Of a stretch of DNA of 64,000 bases, positions 42,767-54,966 are shown piece by piece. Both the position numbers and the translations under genes were made by a program. Source of the stretch: Seiridium cupressi (taxonomy: Eukaryota; Ascomycota; Sordariomycetes; Amphisphaeriales; Sporocadaceae); assembly GCA_036674765.1 (NCBI GenBank), contig JARVKI010000135.1, positions 1-64,000 of the forward strand, written 5' to 3'. The notes under the pieces were generated by a model, which saw nothing but the letters and a program-made list of their open reading frames with translations, was not told the origin of the DNA and ran no database searches. How positions within the stretch are numbered: position 1 is the first letter of the stretch; each line of letters opens with the position of its first letter.

Positions 42767-44475
42767 TCAAGCAATAGGGGCATAGAAACTAAATTTGCCC
42801 TTTGGGTCGTACTTCAGTTTCAGGTCCAGTAGCTTCTGCTGACGCCACTCCTCGTATCCATACCAGTTCTTCTTTGTTTCATCGCCGAAAGCATAGTTGA
42901 CATACGTGTGTAGCTCTTCTCGGCCGCTGGCCTTGTGGAGTATTTGCCGAAGACTCTCTCCGAATGCGGCGGCCTTCTCGTCAAGTTCGGGCCCGTCCGG
43001 TGCATAGATGATGATAGGAGAAATAAGAAGATCGTCGTCCCGAAATGGGCATGCCGTCGATTCCCTGGGAACGGCCTTCACCCCTTGCAGCGAATAACCC
43101 TCGAAGACGAATACGGAGTTGTTGAGCGCCGGTGTTGCTTGTGTTGTCGAGGTGAAGAGATCATACACTTCCCGCTGCGCAGGAATATCGTAGGAGTCGA
43201 GATCAATTGGGAAGCGAATGTTCACAAATCCCAACTTTTGGCATATTGAATCCTCATTGCTGTTACCCGTCCACGCCGGTATATCAACATAAGTGCCTCC
43301 AGCTGCGTTACTAGTAATGGGTCCAAGGTCGTGAAATATGGCTGTGTATGATATATCCACGGAAGGTGTGCCCTCTTGCAGGATATAAAACATGATCACA
43401 GGCTATTGGCCGTCAGAAAACATAAAATCACGGAGACTCCATCTCAATCGGACCCACACACACCTTCGTAGGGTCAATCAGGGGTAAGTTCAAGAAGAAA
43501 GAATAATTAACAACATCTACTGGCTGGGTTTTCAGTAGATGCTCGTTGATGGTGGCGTATAACTGCTCAACCTTGTCGCCTCTGAAGATAAAGCATTCGT
43601 ATGCCCACTCTCGATATTGGATGTCATAAACTTTAGAAGTGATAGAAGTTACGATGCCGAAATTGTGACCAGCCCCCTGTATGGCCCACCACAGGTCCGA
43701 TGTTTTATCGATTGTAACCAAGCTGCCGTTCGCGAGAACAATATTCGCCGAAACAAATTGATCGGAAACAAGCCCGTGGCGTCCCTGGAGGAATCCATGG
43801 CCGCCACCCAAGCCTGGGCCAAGGATGCTGGTGCATTCGCACGCGCCCGTGACTACTTCATTAGTCAGCTCGATTATCAGTGTGTGGTGGATCATCCCCA
43901 GTTGCGCACGAAGCTCGACAACAATGATGCACTGGAGGCTCTCACCCGTCTGCTTCCCCGCCTTCCAAAGGGCATCTGTGACATGCTTAGATCTAGCCCC
44001 ACCGCCAATTTTAGCGGTAGATCCATCATCGGCAATGTCGACAATACTCAAATTCTTCATCCATATTTGAATGCCGTTTTTCAGTTTTCCCGCCGTGGTG
44101 ATTGCACCGTGGCCTCCGTTTACGGCGAGATAGGGGATATCTCCTTCATTGGCAGATTTGACCTAAACCTTCTTAGTCTCCATGATGTTGCCATTTAATT
44201 CATTTTTGACCTTTTACCGTAACAGAAACGTCGTTCTCCACGCTTGGTACTACAACGACAGCTATCTTTGGAGCATCCAATACGGACCATCGCGTTGTTG
44301 CTTCGCCAAACCCAACTGAGCCTGGGTAATACACTTCGGCGCCTGGGGATAAACTTGCGGCAAGCTCTGCGAAACTATCCCGCTGGGGGCAAATGTTCCA
44401 AAGCCAAGTGCTGGGGTTAGCATTTCCACAAGCTGTCGACAACACCCATGCGGCTATGGCGGAGATAACCTCCAT
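42767..44475 (-). CDS. Secreted FAD-linked oxidoreductase (berberine-bridge-enzyme-like)
   Basis: Four exons (44475-44218, 44162-43946, 43852-43464, 43402-42767) with introns of 55, 93 and 61 nt give 499 residues. The N-terminus MEVISAIAAWVLSTACGNA is a signal peptide. The FAD-PCMH domain follows. It has both covalent flavin anchors of BBE enzymes, histidine in NGGHGAITT (near residue 110) and cysteine in GACECTS (near 166), then GPGLGGGHGFLQGRHGL and LWWAIQGAGHNFGIVTS. The C-terminal BBE motif WYGYEEWRQQKLLDLKLKYD is followed by PKGKFSFY. Bicovalent-flavin enzymes oxidise sugars, alcohols or secondary metabolites using oxygen; the substrate is unknown. Splicing by eye is well supported by phase. 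No biosynthetic partner lies adjacent. Confidence 0.9.
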
Positions 44476-45132
44476 GTTATGTTAAGACCGACGAAGAGAC
44501 GAATGCTCGGAATGAGGGGAAGTCGGCGCCGATGATCCGTGTCGTCCAGCTGAGCAAGCAAATAACCTTACCAACCAGCTTTCAAATTTGGTACTAAAAT
44601 AGACCCGCTCTGGAGGTTTCTATATTGTAATACAGTTGGCAAGATTCTCTTCAATGTGGCACTCGTCGATGAAAACGTCGTGGAAGTGTGAGAACATGCG
44701 ACCGCTGGTCGTGCCCACAGCGGCGCATACGAGCTGATGTCAGATGGTGTAACCGGTGTGCTTACATTCGACTCCTTCCTTCTGGCACCCCGCTTCGGGC
44801 TGGAATTTCATAATGAGGCTGCTCTGATGGATCTGTGACAGGCTATTCGTGATTTATAACAACTGCTCAGACCCCAGTACCGTCGAGCCAGAAATTTCCC
44901 GCTCATTGTCTACTGGGGTCATGCATGGACTCTTTTCTCAATTAGAAGTAAACAGGCCCCAGAGATACAATTGGAGAGCATCATAACAGAACCCCTCCCG
45001 TTTCCTTTTCTTTTTTGATTTCCCGGGGCAAAGGCTATGGCAGAAAAGGTAGATATATGGTACGTTAAGTAAGTGGTATGTCGCTTACAATACTTACGCT
45101 AACCATATATCTACATTTGTGAGTTGCAGTTG
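44476..45132. other. Intergenic
   Basis: 5' flank of the BBE gene and 3' flank of the HET gene. A near-palindromic pair (TAGATATATGGT at about 45049 and ACCATATATCTA at about 45103) could form a hairpin or mark a terminator. No gene. Confidence 0.4.
45049..45114. repeat. 12-bp inverted repeat with short spacer
   Basis: TAGATATATGGT and, about 40 bases on, its exact reverse complement ACCATATATCTA. It lies just past the stop codon of the HET gene (45133) and may be a 3' hairpin or the arms of a tiny MITE remnant. Confidence 0.45.
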
Positions 45133-47245
45133 TTAGTATAATCGTTTAGTTTCGCGGGATTCTTGATCCATCAAGCCGTGGACGTATGCCACACCGACGG
45201 TATAACGCCCCTGCATGTTGTCATCCTGAACTGGTCGCAACACCAAAGGGACCTTACCGCCGTCTAGGCAAACCACGACATCGTCTTCCCTTACTGGCGG
45301 AGTGATCAAGGTGTAGAGCCCATTGCTAGTCATTGCGAACGTCCAACCTTCTTCTAGAGTCCTATTCCACATTCTTCCCATAGCAGAGTCAGGGAACCAC
45401 TCGTAATCACCGTCCAGGGTCGAGTGAATTTCACCGCTATCGTGTCGCTCTGGGAAGGCACCCAGCGTTTCTAGAAACACTTCCCTCACCACTGGGTCCG
45501 CGTCGGTGATCTCCTGGGCGGTAAGCCGCTTTATGGGATATCCCGTGCAGTCGGTGATTAGAGTGCGCCAGAAAGCAGTGAAAGCAGATTCACCGGTCAC
45601 ATAAGGTGACGTATGCTGAGGTGCTTTCAGAACGTCATGGCCAAGGTAAAGACCTATCCATTCTAGGGGTAGACGATCCCGTCGGTCCCACCGCGTAGAG
45701 ATGGCATCGAGGGACGGTTCAGGCAACTCGTAGGAATAATCATGCTGCTGTATAGCGCCAATACGCCCAACGATGAATCCCTTAGTTTGGAGGGTGTTCC
45801 AGTTGACCATTCGGCATGGTACCTCGCAAGACGGTTTACCGGCGTTGAAAATTGATCGCTGGGCAAATAGTCTCACATCCCCGGGAGTCTGGAAATTAGC
45901 TACCCAGGAGGGCAGGTCGTTCACGAATGGCGTTTCCATCTGGTATCGCGTATTTGGCCTCCGGGAAGGACTCCAGGGGCTCTGGCACACAATATCTAGG
46001 TTCTCAGCGTGGTTTATCACCGAAGCTGTTACGTCGGCGTATACCTGCTGGACCGACTTGCTGTAATCCGGCATGATATCCAACGTGTCAGTAGTGAGCC
46101 CTAGTAAGCCGTAAATCATATCCCGGGGATCCCTTGACTTGGCGGAACGGAACCGTGCTAGAACATCCAATAGTTTTGAGTGTCCGCCGTGGCGGACCTC
46201 GCTCATTACGCCACGCTGGTGGTTGATCGTCTGTATTCTGTCGAACAACGTAGATGCCATAGGGTGTACCATGCCATGAGAGAAAGCCCCATGAAATGCA
46301 TCCGCATATGGTGTATCACCTAAAAAGTCGGATATAACATTCCACTCCAGCGTGTGGTTTCGGGTGACCAAAAGGACCTTTGGCGCACAGGAAAGCTCCT
46401 GCATCACCCACAGTCGGTTCCACACAGTTGGATACTTGAAAAGCTGGTACAGAGCGCTCTGGTCTTCAGGTGACAGCTTCCACTTCTTGGGTCCATTTAG
46501 CACATCACTAACCTTTCCCCATCCCCACACCCTTTCGTCCCGATCAATGTTGGCCTCCTGTTGTTCGGCAGATGAGTCTTTCTTTTCATCAGTATTTACC
46601 GCGACATTGACTTGCCTTGCTTCTTCAGTCTTGTCATCTTTTTCACTAGACCCTTCCACTTTACCCTTTTCAGTCCTAATTCTCAGTAATTCACGCTGAA
46701 ACTTCCTACTCCTTTCAAAGTCCAGCCACATTTGGCGCTCCATCTGCTCGAGAGTCGCAGCGTCTCTTCACAATCCGCTCCATCAAATTCATGCCCCTTC
46801 TTAGGACGTCTTCGGACTGGGGACCCGAACCGGCGGTGTTGCCGGGCTCGGAGACTAGCCAGAGTAGATCTTGTGTGCACTGTTCGTAAATTTTCTTCAT
46901 GAGACCAACCTGTTGAGAGCGCTCCGCGGTGGATGACTGATTGATGCACAAGGCGTCAACCCATAGGATCTGGGAGCTGTTCGTCTGGCGAATACCGCGC
47001 AGCGCGGTATCCAGGTTCGGCCCGATTCGGCACTCTTGACCGTTGATGGCGATGGGCAATGTGGGCGGTAGTTCGCCCCAAGCATATGAAAGGGCTTGGT
47101 AGGGAATTGGAGATGCTAGCGGGACGCTTTCTAGGACTCCCTCAAGTGGGTGGTCATGAGATACTGCTGGGAGAAGGGTGAAGAGTCTAATCTCAGGGCA
47201 AGTTCCGTCTAAGGGTCTGTAGACTTCCCCCGGCGCCATTGTCAT
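45133..47245 (-). pseudogene. HET-domain protein with a one-base frameshift
   Basis: Reading from the ATG at 47245 (MTMAPGEVYRPLDG) the HET domain is classical: IPYQALSYAWGE near residue 48, ILWVDALCINQSS near 95 and GLMKKIYEQCTQDLLWLVSE near 118. That frame runs to MNLMERIVKR and then into a stop. The continuation DAATLEQMERQMWLDFERS sits in another frame one base away and runs to 45133. It contains the WNRLWVMQELSCAPKVLLV block (the family's WxRxWVxQE) and DPRDMIYGLLGLTTD. The join is at about 46760-46780. No good short intron repairs it: the donors are poor and the lost peptide looks coding. Intact, it would be about 700 residues and mediate vegetative incompatibility. A read error is possible. 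Confidence 0.75.
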
Positions 47246-48269
47246 GTTGTTTGACCCTCTAGAACGTGGGATTGGTTTTACAGGTAATTCGTATGCAAAG
47301 CGGTTCCTCTGCTGGAGGGCGGTTGAGGAAGGTGACCGTGGTGCCTTTCGTGATACCACCCGAAGTTGGATTTGAGAGAGTCGATGACAGGTAGATGGAA
47401 TAACTTAGGAATATAGTTGCGGGAAACAAGTGCGAAAGTAAGACTAACTTAGCCCTGACTGGCGTGTTCATCATTCGAGGGGGTTCTAGGGGAGGTTGCT
47501 CCTGTGACGGCTGGAACAAGCTCTGCTGGTCTGTTGATTCAATCAAATGAAGTGTTTGTTTCTAACTCCTAAAGCGTGGAACACGACGTTGTGGTTTGGC
47601 AATCAACCAATGGAACAGACACAAGGAGCGGAAAGATGCTGAATTGAAGCTAAAAGATCTGCCGCCTGTCTGATCGCGGAACCCCTCGATGCACGTGACC
47701 ATGGTAACCACTCCACACGTACTTTGCAAGAGTGAGAGCGGAAACGATTCACTCGAAGCCACCGTTTTTCGCCTGTCGTCGTAGAAATAGAAATTTGACA
47801 GTCTAGGGTCTACCGTTAGTTTCGAGACAGTGATCGTCTCGTCATCTACAAGAATCCGCACACACCTGGCACCAAAGCGACAGCCCAGGCTACGTTGTAG
47901 GCGTCAGCGTCTTCCCCAAAGACAACCCCGCTAGGACTAAAAATACAGGGGATAAGTGTTGTAATTACGGCTGGCTCGGACACCCTTTACCATGATTCCC
48001 TTTCGATATGTGTACTGTATTTAAATGCATCGGTGACAACATGTAATACATTACAATCGTTGGCGAATGGACTGCCGACTACCCCGCTCTATCAGCCCCG
48101 GTCAGAGTTGCCCCGAGACCTCCGTGCTACGGAGACAGATCTAACTATCAATGACCTCAATCCGACACTGATCTGAAAGTTTAAGTACTGTTCTAAGGTC
48201 TACACCTCATACATACACGATCACTTATAGTCCTCCCTACGACAAGGAAATCAAATTTATACAATTGCC
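47246..48269. other. Divergent intergenic region
   Basis: Promoters of the HET gene (minus) and the HSL-like hydrolase gene (plus). Short frames at 47259-47546 and 47562-47861 are not supported. Confidence 0.45.
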
Positions 48270-49353
48270 ATGGATTCGTTCCCGTTCACTGGTCTAGAAG
48301 GATACGCTCTAAGGACCTTCGATTACAAATCCACCCGGGATGGGGGTATCAAAGTCGATGTCGTGTTTCCTGAGCAAACGGATGGCAAACCGACCCCAGT
48401 TCTCTTGCACTACCACGGTGGCTTCCTGGTAGGCAGGCTCTGAAGCAATCCATGGTCGGTCTCTCTAATTATCTGACTCCTAGCTCGTGGGCGACCGACG
48501 CTCCTTTCTCCCTTACTGGCTTGTTCGAGCATGTGCATCTCGGAAGTGGATTTTCGTCTCCCCAGACTACCGGTTGATACCCGAATCAACAGCCCTCCAA
48601 TCCGTCGAAGATGCGGTAGGTGCTTACGAATGGGTGCTGTCGGCTCTTCAGACAGAGCTTGGTCGCGAGATCGGCCCAGTGCTTATGGCTGGATCGAGCG
48701 CCGGCGGTTATCTTGCATTGGCAACCGCTTCTTCTGTCCAGAGGAAGCCCAGTGGCCTGTTGCTGATATATGGCGTGCTTGATGTAACCTTTTCGCGGTA
48801 CACCACGCCTGGCACAAACGTGTTCGGCAGGCCAGTCGTGGATACGAAAGGAACATTAGCAAAATACCCAAAGGCAGCCGATGCAGATGACAGACCCTCG
48901 GTTTCTGCTTATCCGTTGCCTGCTGATCCTACTACGGATGATAGGTTTGGTCTGATAGCGGCAGTCCATATAGATGCTCTCCTCATCGACTATATGACTG
49001 GAATCGAGGGCATCGGCCAGGCGATAGCTAAAGAAGGTCCTAGGGCGATCCCGAAAAAGCTCAGAGTCCTTTTCCCACTCTCATTCGGCGATCTGGCGAA
49101 ACTTCCTCCCACGATGCTGCTTCATGGGCGGAACGATTCTGCGGTACCGGTGGAATTAAGTCTTATTGCCAAAGAGAAGCTACAAGCAGCGGGCGTAGAA
49201 GTCTCATCAGAGCTGCCAGATAACGCTGAGCATGGGTTCGATGCGATGGCTGGTAATGTAGATGTGGAGACTCCAGAGGGCGAAAGTGTGACAGCGTTCA
49301 CAAGCTTGAGGAACGCCATCAGCTTTCTGAGTCGGTGCTCAACTAAAGCATGA
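48270..49353 (+). CDS. Alpha/beta hydrolase (HSL-like esterase)
   Basis: Exons 48270-48428 and 48484-49353 give 342 residues. The 55 nt intron has GTAGGC, a CTGAC branch and CCTAG, and joins LHYHGGFL to LVGDRRSFLPYW. The catalytic elements are HGG oxyanion hole (residues 48-52), GSSAGGY nucleophile near 122, HGRNDSAVP acid near 267 and AEHGFD histidine near 301. There is no signal peptide, so it is probably a cytosolic esterase or lactonase. It is a different subfamily from the membrane-anchored hydrolase at 15.3-16.5 kb (HGG instead of HGGG, SSAG instead of ESAG). Confidence 0.9.
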
Positions 49354-51124
49354 TTGAGATAGTTGGAGAAAGGAGAAATGGGGAAGACTAAGACCAAAGC
49401 CCATCATCCGTCATCAATATCAATACAATTTCCGAAAGGATAGGTTGAAGTCAGTCTAGACAAGCAGAAATTTGACAGGTCTTTCCCTGCGTAGTATGGA
49501 TGAGATGTCCCCTACGGGTTTTGCTGCAGCAGTAACTGAGTTAAAGCAGGTGCCGCTTTGCTCGTCTTCCCCGTCGCCCATACCTTTGCTGTGTAAAAGG
49601 CAGCTACCATTCCAACTGCTTCAGAACCTGGTCTTGCACTCTTTACTTCTATCTCACCATGGACCTAGGCTTTTTTTTATTTTCTATTTTTTTATTTTTT
49701 TTGTATCGGTCTCGTTTCGGTTGAGCGAAATGACGCCTCAGATATATCTCGCCCTGGCCGCTCTTGTATGCCCGATCCTAACCGTACGCAGGCAAACAGG
49801 ATATCTTCACCGCATTGAGTCCCGGGTTAACATTACGTTCCGGCTAAGCTCGTTCTCTACTTTCACCGGTGACCAGATTCCAATCGCAACTGACTTTCTC
49901 GAAGCCGACATATTTGAAGCCCGCGAATTCCGCACCAATGTCGTCGCTGCCGCTATTGAGGGTCAGGTACAGCACGTAGGTCAGGTAATCGAGCAGGAAG
50001 AATTAGCTGTTAGCGAGGGCGAGCGACGAGCTGGGTGTAGACGGCCTGCGGTGACCCACTCCTGGGCGGATGGGATGTCGGAACCATCGATGCTGATAGT
50101 CGTAGTCGGTGTGGTCAGCGCCGTCACCGAGGAGGCCGACGACCTTGGAGGGGATATATTAGGAAACAACTGTCTGAACGATAACGTCATTACTCACCTA
50201 ATACGTCACTTTGGTATAACGGCCACAAACACTTCAACTAACCTCCTGGGCGCACTTTAGAGTCCAGCCGTTAGGGCCGTACCGGCTGCTGTACGAGCGT
50301 TATCATTGAATATTCTACGGGGCTTCTGAACTCTCACTACAAGACTATGCTATTGCTGCTCCAGTAGGCTACGATCGACAAATGAATCCAGCTGAACTTG
50401 AAATGGGATGACGTGCAGGGACACGTGGTGGAGAGACACACACCCAGCCAGCGCGTGCAGAGGGCCAATGGCACTGCAATTTTTTTTTATACCTCCAGCA
50501 CCTTCACTCTATTATAAATTATACTTCGGTCATTAGCCGTGAGCTAGGGCTGCATAAATCCCGTGTTTGACAGGGTGATGCGGCGGTCAGGGACAAGAGC
50601 AACCCACTTGTGACTTGAAGATCAGAGATCCAGATCGGCAACCCAGTCGACCCGCTCGAGATCGTACGTGAACACATGGCGCATTGTATGGTCGATCCGA
50701 CTGGGCAGATTCTCCGGATCTTAGCTACCAGCTACTTGAATTTTGAACCCCATCATGGTCGCCGATGACAGGCACGCCCCCATGTAGCTCCGCGCCGTGC
50801 CGTGCCGCCCCACTATACTCTCCGCTGAAAGTCTGTTACCAGGTTGCAAAGCCTTCTGATCGACAGCTGGACTTTCGATAGCGCAAATGCATCACAGATG
50901 TGACTGGTCAAGCATGGCTAGCCGAGAGGATCAAATGTCGTAATTCGAGGGGCTGAATTAGCCTGTGAAACATCCTAGTCGGGTCACATTGCTTCATATC
51001 GACCTTTGACCATAATCAACGGACAAACATTCTGGGCCGTGCTATTGGATTATGGCAAATGCTCCTAAGCCTCCTAGTGAGGTCTTATCATGTACTAAGA
51101 ACAACCATCTGTGAGGTTCAATTC
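49354..51124. other. Intergenic, with a poly-T/pyrimidine tract
   Basis: A long T-rich run lies at about 49670-49702. The plus frame 49472-50260 (262 codons) spans it; its translation of the T run (FFIFYFFIFFVSVSF) is an artefact of composition, and no domain is seen. The remainder is unassigned. Confidence 0.4.
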
Positions 51125-51633
51125 TTAGAACCTAAAGATCTCGTAATCGCCTTTGTATGTCCCATTCCAAACGATCTCGATATCCAAGTGAATCCACACC
51201 TCATTCCCGTTCTTCAGGTACAAGGCCGTCGAGTCTTTCGCACTCTGAAGGTCGACATTCAGTCTCACACCATTTATCAAGTTTCCCGTGATAGGCCCGG
51301 CCGCAATTCCAGCAATAGTTTCTTTCGCACTCATTTCAAATGTATTCAAGTCGAGGGGTCCTTCCATCTGAAGAAGGCTAAATCAGCCAATTTCATCGAT
51401 ATTGATTTGTGACATGCAGAACAAACACTGAATGGGCCGAATCTCCACGAGATATCTTGAGTCGGGCCCTCGCTGTCCGCAATGGTAGTGTCGATGGTAA
51501 CTTCTTCCTGCTCAACGGTCCATGTGGTATCATCATCGTTGGGTGCAGTGAGATTGATAAGAGCAGCTTATGAGTATCTTAGCCAAAGTTTGCTTAACTT
51601 CGTGATGACTAAAATCTTACCAATGCCCGACAT
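51125..51633 (-). CDS. Small conserved fungal protein, three exons
   Basis: Exons 51633-51621, 51566-51427 and 51367-51125 give 131 residues. Introns of 54 nt (GTAAGA donor, CATAAG acceptor) and 59 nt (GTTTGT donor, CTTCAG acceptor) keep phase. The product begins MSGIAALINLTAPNDDDTTW, continues DISWRFGPFSMEGPLDLNTF, and ends ALYLKNGNEVWIHLDIEIVW followed by NGTYKGDYEIFRF. Alternating polar/hydrophobic residues suggest an all-beta domain. I recall similar small proteins (GPF..GxL.T.T, LYxKNGNEVWxH) in many Pezizomycotina but know of no function. There is no signal peptide or cysteine motif. Confidence 0.75.
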
Positions 51634-52469
51634 GGTTGAGGTGGTTGCTTGTGTGGCTATGGGTGTGATGAATAGGTGCAATGATTGAGAGTTGGAGTGT
51701 ACGGCTGGTCTAGGTCGCGTTGTTAGATGAACTTGGGAACAGAAATCTCTTTCGTCGGGATCAAGTCGGGATTTTATACTGGCTATGTCCTCCTGTACTG
51801 CCTCACTTCCTCAGGAGGAGGATGAAATTGATCTAAGATGAGCGCTCATACCCACTTTCAAAATCATCCAAGGCCCAAAGTAGCTCGCTGGGTCTGGTCC
51901 TAGGCGAGCGGCTGGTGTACTGATCACAGCCACGTAGATGCCGAGTCAATCCCTCTTTCCATCACTACTGTAGATCCATGCTGATGGGCGCTCTAGTTAT
52001 GCAACTCGCCATTTCAGTCGTATATGCGTATGTGGCTCCAGCTGAGACTGCTTTCTTGCTAGTCGTGTCTTAGGTCTCTGGCATGCATAGCATCCACAGC
52101 AAGTTTGAGTAAGGTGGCGGACTAATTAGAATTACATGGCGGGTATTCCAGCGAATTTAGGGCGACCTTCGGCCGTGTGAGATAGCCATGGTAGTACTGG
52201 ATCAGTGGGCTTAGCTGAAATACTTGCGCTGCCATTATCAATGGTCACAACCAGTCCCAACAACCAGTTATCTCGATTGCCCCATAGTATAAGAGTGACC
52301 GGAATTCTACATATGGAACATTTCTGTGCGAAAAGTACGCTGAGGAGCAGTAATGTCCTTCAAACATTGTTCAACACATCGTTTCTTGACCACTAGCGCC
52401 AAGAATCTGCTTGCGACGTCAGTACTTCACGGCTTGAGCAACAGATATCGCAGCATACTGACCGCGCTC
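51634..52469. other. Intergenic
   Basis: 5' flank of the 131-residue protein gene. Nothing coding is supported; the 52205-52396 frame is featureless. Confidence 0.4.
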
Positions 52470-52903
52470 CTAGCGCTTCTTCTCGCCGGGATATAGTAAA
52501 TGAAAGCTTTTCTCTAGCACTTTGTTGAAGAACATGTGGTTCTTGGTATCATCACTCAAACCACGACGCGCTAGTTCCTTTTGTGTCCATTCGGAGCTCT
52601 TTTGAAAGCGGAAGTTAAGGACTCGCTGGAAGAGATTCTTTAAGCTATCAGGCAATAAAATGGATTGCTCATGGATTTTTCTTGTGAAGTAACGGATTTC
52701 GGTCTTCGTGAGTCGATCTGATTGGACGTTTCGAACGCCTTTACCCAATGCCAGATCTGCCAGCGTCTGTAGGATTTTATAGGTGTCATCACGAATGATG
52801 TTATATTCGGCTGCGTCTTCCGGCGACTGGTAATAAATATTTCTATCAAACTTTAGTTATCTTACTTTGGACTATGATAATATTACGTAACTTACTCTGT
52901 CAT
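52470..52903 (-). CDS. Small hypothetical protein, two exons
   Basis: A micro-exon 52903-52896 (MTE) and exon 52842-52470 give 126 residues. The 53 nt intron has a perfect GTAAGT donor and GATAG acceptor. The peptide (MTENIYYQSPEDAAEYNIIR, YKILQTLADLALGKGVRN, LLPDSLKNLFQRVLNFRFQK, TKNHMFFNKVLEKSFHLLYP) is mainly helical, charged and uninterrupted. There is no signal peptide. I do not recognise the family. The splice signals and gene-like composition argue it is real despite its size. Confidence 0.6.
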
Positions 52904-54966
52904 GTTGGAATGATGTCAGCGAGTATAGGTGAGTAATAGATGACCTTCTAGGGCAACTTTCAGTGGAGGCTTGGAAGGGTGTTGTAAACGATTCGACGGA
53001 GTGTCTTTATCGCATGGTTAGATTCAAATGTCCGATGAGGTTGGTTTCACATATTTTAGGCGCCTTGGCGTGGTAGACTGATTTGTTGAACTAGTCAGCA
53101 ACTGGTGTTCAGGGTAACCTAACTTATCGTCGTGGGAACAAGTGGCGATGCGAAATGGGTCAAAAGTAGTAACAACAAGCTTGACTCTACCTCATATCTT
53201 TGCTTTTCCTGAACGGCTGCAATAGGTCTGTGGACTATGAGTACTCGAGCGTCACAGGTGAACATTAAGCGCTTGGACCAACCTATCACTGAAAGATAAC
53301 GTGGGGGTGGATATCAAAGGTTGGGGTATTGAATTCTCGCGCTGTCGGAAGCGCTACCTGTTCGAGAACTTGGACGGGTGGAGTTTTGTATGTTTAAAGA
53401 CCGGATTATGAGATGGATGGATCGGGCGTAATGTCGCCGTGCCGACCTAGAAACTGTATGGTTGATAGTAGATGGGAGAGGTAGTGTTTGGAGGAAGATT
53501 GAGGGGCATAGAGAGAGTTGCGGATGAGGGACCTTAATTTATATGTCAAGCTCCATTGCAAATGCTGCAGCAAACTGAATTGTTAGCATTGCATTGCGGC
53601 TTTTGATTGTCCGTAACGACTGTTTCCAACCACCCATTGCCATGACCCTACGCTAGCAAAACAGCCATAACATCTGTGAAGACGATGAGCACTGAATGGT
53701 AATTAATGAGTGATTCAATGGATGTGAGGGTTCTGGTAGAATAACATTAGGATCAACGGAGGTTCGTGTCGTAGATACTATAGGTATCACGTTGATTTGT
53801 GCCAGATCTTGCCGAAATAGATCATCCAGGAAATTTGGTGTTATTGGTAAAAACAAGCCTAGTAGCCGGCATGGCATACGTACTCACCGTCAGTGATGCA
53901 AGATTGGCTAAGACCGGCGATGGACTGCCCATGCTCGCAAGAAGTGTAGACGGAACTTAAGCCCAATGGCAATTTCGGTGGTTAATATCGGCATGGTATA
54001 ATATAGAGTCTTTGGCACTCCAAAACAGATGAGTGGAACTCCTGGCTCGTAGTATGCAAGTGAAACCATCAGACTCTTCTCTGCACTATTTAAATTATTG
54101 GATCAATACTTTGAGGTTTATATACCACTGGAACTGGTCATACGAAGCTTCCTACTCTACAGGAGAGACCTAGACGAGCGACCTGGACTATCTTCGCGAT
54201 GAAGACTGCCCTTGTTCGCAATGAATATTGTTAGCCTCCCTGTGTATCGAGTGTCGTTCGTACTCCATCAGCATATGGTTATGACATCCGTCCCTAAGGT
54301 AGCGCCCAAAGTAGCCTCCCCCATGGTCCCCATCGACTGTGTAGGGCTAAGCTTACGCGACACGGCCGCGCTCAAGTTAGCTGCTCTAAGGGATCAACAA
54401 CATCGTTAAGAATACGACGAGAGGCAAACAAAGAACCGTTAGTCAATATATCGGTAGGAATTGATACATGTAGTTGCAAATGTCGTCATAAAGTTTAGAG
54501 TTCGAGAAAATAAGGAAGTGTCTGCGGGTAAAATTGAAAAGCTGGTAAAAAGAAGGATGCTTGGAATGGAGAAGAGATAATTTCAGGTAAATTTGGTGAA
54601 TATATCAATTAAGTAATTCCTTCTAACGTTATAGTTTTGCATTCCAGGGGCATTGTCAATTATAGTTGAGCCAACTGTATACGTCTCTTACACGGGAGAA
54701 CGAGCATGAAGTCGACCGGCCGTCGACCGGCAGCCGATCTCCTGCCCCACATTGGATCCTGGAGCTTCCCCAGATCTGTGGCAGCCAGAGCTAAAGCTAG
54801 AGCTTTCAGGATAAAAACTATACATTGTATGTACCAACCGCCTCCTGCAGTGCGACAGTCATTGTCCGAAGTGCGCATTTTGTAATGCACGTCTAGTGCC
54901 TCCTCTGAGATCCTTCGAAGCCTGACTCTCTATTGCTGAGCAACTCGGATCACCGACGCCCCCACG
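52904..54966. other. 2 kb intergenic stretch
   Basis: No recognisable gene. The frames at 53653-53877 and 54212-54409 are short and featureless. AT content rises near 54450-54660. It includes the promoter of the Fyv6-domain gene on the right. Confidence 0.4.

Noticed and set aside
47259..47546. 95-codon minus-strand frame upstream of the HET gene
   Set aside because: Lies in the expected 5' leader/promoter; Pro/Thr-rich and without domain support.
49472..50260. 262-codon plus-strand frame
   Set aside because: Its apparent membrane segment is the translation of a poly-T tract, and the remainder has no family features.
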